Below are positions 6,825 through 10,459 of a stretch of 10,459 bases of DNA, piece after piece. A program made the position numbers and the translations under genes. The stretch is from an uncultured Bacilli bacterium. GTDB lineage: Bacteria; Bacillota_I; Bacilli_A; RF39; UBA660. The notes below the pieces were generated by a model that saw nothing but the letters and a program-made list of their open reading frames with translations, made no database searches and was not told the origin of the DNA. The DNA is taken from contig CANRPZ010000043.1 of NCBI GenBank assembly GCA_947632625.1, positions 1 through 10,459 on the forward strand, read 5' to 3'. The stretch's first letter is position 1. Every line of letters begins with the position of its first letter.

Positions 6825-7842
6825 AATTTGTAATTGTTTGACTAGCTTGCACTTGAGCTAAAGCATTTTGAATATAAGTTGCATATTGTTTTTGTAACTC
6901 ACTATCAACAATATCCATACCATATTCTTTACGTAGATCTTGTAAAGCTTTAATCGTAATAGTACTATCATTTGATAATAGTTCAGTACCAAGAGTTTCG
7001 CGAATAGAATCTTTTACATCATCTAAACTCGCTTTTTCTTTAGAAGCTTCTCTATAAATAACATGATAGCCAAGTTCTGTTGTAATAATTTCTGTTGAAA
7101 ATTCACCATCTTTTAATTGGAAAGCCTTGTTAACAAGTTCATCATATGCACTTGATAAAGTACCATTGTTGATATACCCTAAAGAACCACCATCATTTTT
7201 AGTAGATTCATCATTAGAATACTCTTTAGCAAGTTCGGTAAAGGTTTCTTTAACATTTTTACTTTCTTTTAATTTTGCAATAATCGTATTAATTTTTTCT
7301 TTTGCTTCATTTTCAGCGTTGGTTTTTTCTTCATCTGTTGCATCTTCACTAACATTTGTAGTAACTAAAATGTGATCGACTAACACATCTCCATAAACCT
7401 TATCTTCATAATACTTTTTAATTTCCTTTTCGCTAATTTGATTTTTAGCATACTCTTCATACCATAAGTTTTGTAAATAACTTAAGTATACATAACTACG
7501 GTAAGCTTCGATGGTTTGATAAGATGTATACGTTTGAATAGCGTTAAGTAAATCATCACCATAATTTTCCTCTAAAGATTTCATAGTAGAATCAGCATAT
7601 TCATTAGCACTTGTTAAATTATCTTTATATTTGTCTTCTAAAATTTGTTTATCGGTTAAACTAATTAAAGCTTGTAAACCAAAACTATTTTTTAAATCAT
7701 TATAAAAATCATTTATACTAATGCTATTTCCATTGTTAAATGAAACAACCGCTTGTGATCCATCGCTCAATGTTGGAATGGTTTTTCCACAACCACATAC
7801 CATAAATGTACATAATCCTAGTAAAATTAATTTTTTCTTCAT
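6823..7842 (-). CDS. prsA: PrsA-like foldase lipoprotein (parvulin peptidyl-prolyl isomerase)
   Basis: This 339-residue exported lipoprotein helps secreted proteins fold on the outer face of the membrane. The N-terminus MKKKLILLGLCTFM is a lipoprotein signal peptide with lipobox VCGC, predicting lipidation at C18. Residues ~30-150 form the helical N-terminal chaperone region, ~153-265 the parvulin domain (DHILV at 156-160, FTELAKEYSNDES at 201-213, GGSLGYI at 218-224, GYHVIY at 258-263), and ~270-339 the C-terminal helical part that packs back on it. Length suits PrsA. The ATG at 7842 has AAAGGA 8 nt upstream (7851-7856). An in-frame ATG at 7899 would add 19 residues before the signal peptide but lies at the expected transcription start and has no binding site, so it is rejected. 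It is divergent from the small membrane proteins and converges with recX. Confidence 0.92.
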   Translation of the reverse strand: MKKKLILLGLCTFMVCGCGKTIPTLSDGSQAVVSFNNGNSISINDFYNDLKNSFGLQALISLTDKQILEDKYKDNLTSANEYADSTMKSLEENYGDDLLNAIQTYTSYQTIEAYRSYVYLSYLQNLWYEEYAKNQISEKEIKKYYEDKVYGDVLVDHILVTTNVSEDATDEEKTNAENEAKEKINTIIAKLKESKNVKETFTELAKEYSNDESTKNDGGSLGYINNGTLSSAYDELVNKAFQLKDGEFSTEIITTELGYHVIYREASKEKASLDDVKDSIRETLGTELLSNDSTITIKALQDLRKEYGMDIVDSELQKQYATYIQNALAQVQASQTITN

Positions 7843-7858
7843 ATCTCTCTTCCTTTCT

Positions 7859-7882
7859 TTATGACCTTTTAAAAAGGTACAA
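7859..7882 (-). promoter_or_regulatory. Possible leader peptide and palindrome in the prsA 5' leader
   Basis: A full AGGAGG (7888-7893, minus strand) stands 5 nt before a TTG that opens a 7-codon frame ending in TAA (7859-7861). It is too far from the prsA ATG at 7842 to serve it. The short frame overlaps the palindrome ACCTTTT-A-AAAAGGT (7864-7878), so translating it could affect a leader hairpin. No function is known; this may be chance. Confidence 0.3.
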
Positions 7883-7904
7883 ATTTTCCTCCTAAACATA
7901 ACCT

Positions 7905-7933
7905 ATTATAGCGAATTTCTAAAAAAAATACAA
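7905..7933 (-). promoter_or_regulatory. Sigma-A promoter of prsA
   Basis: On the minus strand TTGTAT (7928-7933), 17-bp spacer, perfect TATAAT (7905-7910). Transcription would start near 7898, giving a leader of about 56 nt before the ATG at 7842. Confidence 0.7.
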
Positions 7934-7944
7934 GAAGAACACTC

Positions 7945-7971
7945 ACCAACTTAATAATTTGCCATACAATA
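7945..7971 (+). promoter_or_regulatory. Sporulation-sigma-like (SigK/SigE) promoter of the small membrane proteins
   Basis: CATACAATA (7963-7971) matches the SigK -10 form CATAnnnTA, and its first eight bases match the SigE form CATACAnT. AC at 7945-7946 lies 16 bp upstream, as in SigK promoters. No TTGACA-like -35 is present for TACAAT. The site stands 35 bp before a YjcZ-like gene, a family often made in sporulation. The match is short and could be chance in AT-rich DNA. Confidence 0.45.
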
Positions 7972-8005
7972 TTAATGAAAAGACAAATAAAGGAGGAATG
8001 AAATT

Positions 8006-8095
8006 ATGAATAATTGTGGAAATAACGGACTTGGTCCAGCAATCATACTTGTATTATTTATCTTACTTATAATCATTGTAGGGGCTTTCATTTAG
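8006..8095 (+). CDS. YjcZ-like small membrane protein
   Basis: A 29-residue protein: a short polar N-terminus (MNNCGNNGLG) followed by one hydrophobic helix (PAIILVLFILLIIIVGAFI) to the end. The helix closely resembles the IVVLFILLIIVGAAFI type of the YjcZ family of tiny spore-associated proteins known from Bacillus. The ATG at 8006 follows AGGAGG (7991-7996). It would sit as a single-span membrane peptide. It is the first of a tandem pair; the preceding promoter looks like a sporulation-sigma site. The family call rests on the hydrophobic pattern and small size and would fit other small membrane peptides. Confidence 0.65.
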   Translation: MNNCGNNGLGPAIILVLFILLIIIVGAFI

Positions 8096-8123
8096 TCTTT
8101 AATAAATAAGGAGGTGTCCAAAA

Positions 8124-8249
8124 ATGAACTCTTGCTGTAAATCTCAAGGGAATTGTTGCAATAATAATCAAGGAATTAACAGTGCATTTATCATAATTAT
8201 TCTATTTATATTATTAGCAATAATTTTTAGTGGATTCTATGCATTTTAA
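8124..8249 (+). CDS. Cys-rich YjcZ-like small membrane protein
   Basis: A 41-residue protein with a Cys/Asn/Gln-rich N-terminus (MNSCCKSQGNCCNNNQG, two CC pairs at 4-5 and 11-12) and a single hydrophobic helix from about 21 to 35 (AFIIIILFILLAIIF) before a short GFYAF end. It has the same plan as the 29-residue protein 28 bp upstream, and both have their own strong binding sites (here AAGGAGGT, 8109-8115). The pair is most simply an expanded YjcZ-type family in one transcript. The CC pairs could form disulfide crosslinks in a coat-like structure or bind metal; neither can be decided here. Confidence 0.6.
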   Translation: MNSCCKSQGNCCNNNQGINSAFIIIILFILLAIIFSGFYAF

Positions 8250-8274
8250 AAGGGAGGAACAACCTTCTTTTTTT
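8248..8274. terminator. Bidirectional terminator of the small-protein pair and the XRE gene
   Basis: AAAAGGGAGG (8248-8257) pairs with CCTTCTTTTT (8263-8272), with two G-U wobbles, around AACAA and runs into T residues to 8274. The left arm starts in the TAA of the 41-residue gene. Read leftward, the same hairpin ends in TTTTA and could terminate the XRE gene, which stops at 8279. Confidence 0.65.
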
Positions 8275-8278
8275 CTTT

Positions 8279-8515
8279 TTATTTTTTCTTTAAAATACTT
8301 TTTGGATATGGCTTTTTTTCATCCGTTTTGGAAAGCAAATAATCAATACTCGTGTTATAAAAATCAGCTAATTTATTAATTTTATCTAATGGAATAGTAT
8401 TAATTCCCATTTCATAGCGACTATATTGAGCTTGAGTTATTTTTAATAATTTTGCTATATCTATTTGTTTATAATCTCGGTCTTCTCTTATTTCTTTTAG
8501 TCTTTCTATATTCAT
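8279..8515 (-). CDS. XRE-family transcriptional repressor
   Basis: A 78-residue protein that is essentially one Cro/C1-type helix-turn-helix domain (residues ~3-62): NIERLKEIREDRDYKQIDIAKLL, recognition helix region ITQAQYSRYEMG, then LDKINKLADFYNTSIDYLL, closed by a basic tail (KKPYPKSILKKK). There is no ligand or protease domain, so it probably binds as a dimer without cleavage. ATG 8515 is taken as start; a GTG at 8524 would add three residues, and neither has a strong binding site. It is transcribed away from the surface-protein gene, and the shared 120-bp region holds three identical-spacing palindromes over that gene's promoter. It is therefore the obvious candidate for their binding protein, probably also repressing itself. 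That link is inferred from arrangement. Confidence 0.85.
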   Translation of the reverse strand: MNIERLKEIREDRDYKQIDIAKLLKITQAQYSRYEMGINTIPLDKINKLADFYNTSIDYLLSKTDEKKPYPKSILKKK

Positions 8516-8543
8516 ATTTATCACTGATTTTATTTTATCTTAT

Positions 8544-8558
8544 ATACGCAAAACGTAT
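8544..8558. promoter_or_regulatory. Operator 1, ATACG-N5-CGTAT
   Basis: ATACG-CAAAA-CGTAT, perfect 5-bp arms. It lies just upstream of the -35 element of the 8635 promoter, sharing its first T (8558), and next to the start region of the divergent XRE gene, where it could serve autoregulation. Confidence 0.65.
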
Positions 8559-8586
8559 TGACATATATGCGTAATACGTATATAAT
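8558..8586 (+). promoter_or_regulatory. Consensus sigma-A promoter of the surface-protein gene
   Basis: TTGACA (8558-8563), exactly 17 bp, TATAAT (8581-8586): a perfect consensus promoter, expected to be very strong unless repressed. Transcription would start near 8593, about 42 nt before the ATG at 8635. Confidence 0.85.
8567..8581. promoter_or_regulatory. Operator 2, degenerate ATGCG-N5-CGTAT
   Basis: ATGCG-TAATA-CGTAT matches the operator with one arm substitution (G for A at 8569). It fills the spacer between -35 and -10 and touches the -10 box at 8581, so occupancy would block RNA polymerase. Confidence 0.65.
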
Positions 8587-8601
8587 GAAATAAGTTAGAA
8601 T

Positions 8602-8616
8602 ATACGTATAGCGTAT
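8602..8616. promoter_or_regulatory. Operator 3, ATACG-N5-CGTAT
   Basis: ATACG-TATAG-CGTAT, perfect arms, in the initially transcribed region before GGGAG (8624-8628). Centres of the three sites are at 8551, 8574 and 8609, spaced 23 and 35 bp. Confidence 0.65.
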
Positions 8617-8634
8617 ATTTATAGGGAGAAAAAA

Positions 8635-10353
8635 ATGAAATTACAAAGGTATAAGAAAAATACAAAGCAAAAGAAAATTTTAATTGGATTAATATTATTA
8701 TTTGTACTAGTACTTGGCGGTATAAAACTATATCGCACTTTTGCATTGTATAAAGAAGAAAAATCCTTTAATGTATTAAAAGGAATAGTACCGGATTTTG
8801 TCGGAGGAGATGTAATACTCGCATTTACAGTAAATGATAAAGAAACAAATCACTTATCTTTCCCAAATAAAGGAGAAGGATATAAAGTAGATAAAGTAAC
8901 TTGTGAGAATGAGGTAGAAGCAGATTGGAATAACAATTCTTGGAGTCTAGAAATAAAGGATAGTAACAAACAAAGAAAAATAAAATGTACAATTAATTTT
9001 AACAAGTATCAAGAAAGTATATTAAATGAAGCAGACCCAGTATTAAAAGAAGGATTAGTAGCTGTAAATATTGATAAAGATACAGGTGCAGTAACCAAAG
9101 CAGATACAACAAAACCATGGTATAGCTATGAGAATCAAGAATGGGCAAATGCGGTAATACTAACCAATAATAAAACCGCTGATAGTTACCAAGACAATGA
9201 ACAAATACAAGAAGCAGATATCGAAAGCTATTTTGTATGGATACCAAAATATAAATATCAAATATTCGATATGGGAAATTATACAACGAGAGAAGAAAAT
9301 AGTAGTTATAAAGATAATGAGCAAGCTATAGAAATTAAGTTTGGTCTAGATGATACAACGGATAATAGTACAGAATGTACAGCACCAGCAAGTGGCGAAA
9401 ATGGAAGCTGTAGTGAAGGTAAATGGATGACGCATCCAGCGTTTACTGCTTTTGATACAAACGGAATCTGGGTAGGAAAATTTGAAACTGGATATAAAGG
9501 AGCAAATAGTATAGCTGATGCTGAACAAGATGGAGATTCCTCTAAAATCATTATAAAACCAAATGAATATAGTTGGAGAAATATCCCTATAGGAACAATG
9601 TATCAAAATAGTTTAAGTTATAACGAAAACTTAAATAGTCATATGATGAAGAATACGGAATGGGGAGCAGTAGCCTATTTAACCAATTCTACCTATGGAA
9701 GATGTAGTGGAAATGAATGTAGTGAAATACGAATTAATAATAATCAAAGTCGTTTAACAGGATATGCTGCAAAAAATAAACCAACAACTGGTTGGACAAA
9801 TACCAATGAATCTTGTACAGATCATCCAGATGCTTGTAATGAATATGGAATATCAAAAAAAGGACAAGATGGAGATGTAAACTATCAATATTTTAGCCCA
9901 GAAAGTGTGGTGGCAAGTACGACAAATAATTACACCGGAATTTATGATATGAACGGAGGGTCATGGGAATATGTAATGGGCGTGATGATAGATAAAAACG
10001 ATAACTCAAAAAGCGGATTAAATATAACTGATTTAAAAGACAATAGATATTATGATGCCTATAAAACTGGTGTCGAATACCAGTATACAAGGCGAATATT
10101 AGGTGATGCCACTGGTGAGATGGGGCCATTTATACTTGAAAAATATACTGGAACAACAAGTGACTCCCAATTGCTAAACCGAACAATTAGTGGATGGTAT
10201 CATGATGAAGGCTGGTTTGTTTTGACTGGCAACCTTTGGTTCAAACGTGGTGGTAATTTCACTGACGGATTTGGTAGTGGTATTTTCACTTTCAATCGCG
10301 ACGCAGGTGAAGCGGGAGCGAACCCTGCTTTTCGTATTACCCTTGCTTTTTAA
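8635..10353 (+). CDS. Membrane-anchored surface protein with FGE/C-type-lectin domain, putative DGR target
   Basis: This 572-residue protein has a basic N-terminus and one hydrophobic segment (residues 14-33), so it is anchored with the bulk outside. Residues ~36-125 form a small domain with two Cys (C90, C118). After a linker, the rest resembles the formylglycine-generating-enzyme/sulfatase-modifying (SUMF1) branch of the C-type-lectin fold: YFVWIPKYKYQIFDMG (199-214), W-rich core, GIYDMNGGSWEYVMG (435-449) and a terminal WFKRGG...AFRITLAF (535-572). Further Cys pairs (248/259, 357/362, 394/401) suggest disulfides. The Cys pair that catalyses formylglycine formation is not evident, so a binding role is likelier than enzyme activity. 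ATG 8635 has GGGAG at 8624-8628. The last ~52 codons differ in composition from the rest and lie where DGR variable repeats lie. Expression is probably held by the XRE repressor. Confidence 0.85.
   Translation: MKLQRYKKNTKQKKILIGLILLFVLVLGGIKLYRTFALYKEEKSFNVLKGIVPDFVGGDVILAFTVNDKETNHLSFPNKGEGYKVDKVTCENEVEADWNNNSWSLEIKDSNKQRKIKCTINFNKYQESILNEADPVLKEGLVAVNIDKDTGAVTKADTTKPWYSYENQEWANAVILTNNKTADSYQDNEQIQEADIESYFVWIPKYKYQIFDMGNYTTREENSSYKDNEQAIEIKFGLDDTTDNSTECTAPASGENGSCSEGKWMTHPAFTAFDTNGIWVGKFETGYKGANSIADAEQDGDSSKIIIKPNEYSWRNIPIGTMYQNSLSYNENLNSHMMKNTEWGAVAYLTNSTYGRCSGNECSEIRINNNQSRLTGYAAKNKPTTGWTNTNESCTDHPDACNEYGISKKGQDGDVNYQYFSPESVVASTTNNYTGIYDMNGGSWEYVMGVMIDKNDNSKSGLNITDLKDNRYYDAYKTGVEYQYTRRILGDATGEMGPFILEKYTGTTSDSQLLNRTISGWYHDEGWFVLTGNLWFKRGGNFTDGFGSGIFTFNRDAGEAGANPAFRITLAF
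10195..10350 (+). repeat. Putative DGR variable repeat (VR) in the lectin-fold C-terminus
   Basis: Codons 521-572 of the surface gene. In 10201-10320 I count 25 A in 120 bases (21%) and 57 G+C (48%), against 30 A in 60 (50%) and 15 G+C in 60 (25%) at 9721-9780 of the same gene. Most codons from 541 to 567 end in C or T (21 of 27), many of the form NNC/NNT, as expected when AAC/AAT codons of a template are mutated at A. The encoded stretch starts at the SGW and ends AFRITLAF, matching the ligand-facing part of DGR lectin targets. Boundaries are approximate; no template repeat is in the window. Confidence 0.55.
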
Positions 10354-10357
10354 ATTA

Positions 10358-10386
10358 TTGCAAAAAAAGAATAAGTTTTGTATAAT
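10358..10386 (+). promoter_or_regulatory. Sigma-A promoter of the gene at 10414
   Basis: TTGCAA (10358-10363), 17-bp spacer, TATAAT (10381-10386). It begins 5 bases after the stop of the surface gene. No terminator is seen between them, so read-through from upstream is also possible. Confidence 0.7.
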
Positions 10387-10413
10387 GAAATTATCATAGG
10401 AGGAAAAAGAATT

Positions 10414-10459
10414 ATGAAGAAAAGAAATAGAATCCTCCCAACCGAAACTAGCTTCGGGG
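10414..10459 (+). CDS. Start of a further gene, cut by the window end
   Basis: ATG 10414 follows TAGGAGG (10397-10403) and its own promoter. Only 15 codons are present (MKKRNRILPTETSFG), with a basic N-terminus and no clear signal peptide so far. I do not recognise it. Because it directly follows the putative variable repeat it could belong to the same system (an accessory Avd-type protein, a second target or the reverse transcriptase), but nothing in these residues shows that. Confidence 0.6.
   Translation, partial: MKKRNRILPTETSFG

Noticed and set aside
7127..7375. Plus-strand open frame of 82 codons inside prsA
   Set aside because: It is a shadow of the parvulin coding region; the Ser/Leu/Val-rich translation is typical of antisense frames.
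7843..7899. 19-residue N-terminal extension of PrsA from ATG 7899
   Set aside because: That ATG lies at the predicted transcription start with no binding site, and the extension would place a charged tail before a lipoprotein signal peptide that is complete from 7842.
8544..8616. Three short repeats considered as a CRISPR-like array
   Set aside because: Copies are 15-bp palindromes with unequal 8- and 20-bp gaps overlapping a promoter, which is an operator layout and not a CRISPR array.
8999..9606. Several minus-strand open frames of 80-95 codons inside the surface-protein gene
   Set aside because: All are antisense to the long coding frame, have low-complexity or implausible composition and no start signals.
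8635..10353. Surface protein read as a true formylglycine-generating enzyme
   Set aside because: The lectin-type SUMF1 fold motifs are present, but I see no sulfatase gene nearby and no evident catalytic Cys pair near the C-terminus; the adenine-poor tail fits a binding role better.
1..10459. tRNA, rRNA, insertion sequence and phage structural genes
   Set aside because: No cloverleaf-like segment, transposase motif, IS-type terminal repeats or virion protein was seen on either strand.

Overview
The window is a stretch of AT-rich (roughly 30% GC) Gram-positive chromosome. Strong AGGAGG-type ribosome binding sites, sigma-A promoters and U-tract terminators, together with a RecX, a PrsA-type foldase lipoprotein, a DeoD phosphorylase, an EndA-like nuclease and two YjcZ-like small proteins, point to a Bacillota member, probably a gut-type Bacilli or Erysipelotrichia-like lineage. 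The lineage is inferred from gene content and style, not from a marker gene. The small-protein pair and a sporulation-sigma-like promoter hint at a spore former.

Layout. Positions 1-247 hold the possible 3' end of a decayed gene, its terminator, and the promoter of a three-gene operon: an uncharacterised protein with a possible Cys-His-Asp triad (248-709), a sirtuin deacetylase (693-1409) and a membrane-anchored or secreted DNA/RNA nuclease (1419-2111). A separate promoter drives a long U32/RlhA-like protein (2167-4470), followed by a DeoD purine nucleoside phosphorylase (4558-5301), an uncharacterised 190-residue protein (5394-5966) and RecX (6028-6819), whose start codon appears leaderless. 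PrsA (6823-7842, minus) converges on RecX with only 3 bases between stop codons. Divergent from prsA lie two tiny membrane proteins of YjcZ type (8006-8095 and 8124-8249).

Right part. A small XRE repressor (8279-8515, minus) is divergent from a 572-residue membrane-anchored surface protein with an FGE/C-type-lectin fold (8635-10353). Between them is a consensus sigma-A promoter carrying three copies of a 15-bp palindrome, ATACG-N5-CGTAT. The last ~155 bases of the surface gene are strongly adenine-poor and much richer in GC than the rest of the gene. They encode exactly the C-terminal segment of the lectin fold that diversity-generating retroelements (DGRs) rewrite. A further gene starts at 10414 and runs off the window.

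Interpretation. The left two thirds looks like ordinary core genome (nucleoside salvage, RNA modification, recombination control, protein export). The right end looks like the target half of a DGR: a repressor-controlled, cell-surface lectin-fold protein whose binding face has been mutagenised at template adenines. The reverse transcriptase and template repeat are not in the window, so this rests on composition, fold and position, and needs the downstream sequence to confirm it.
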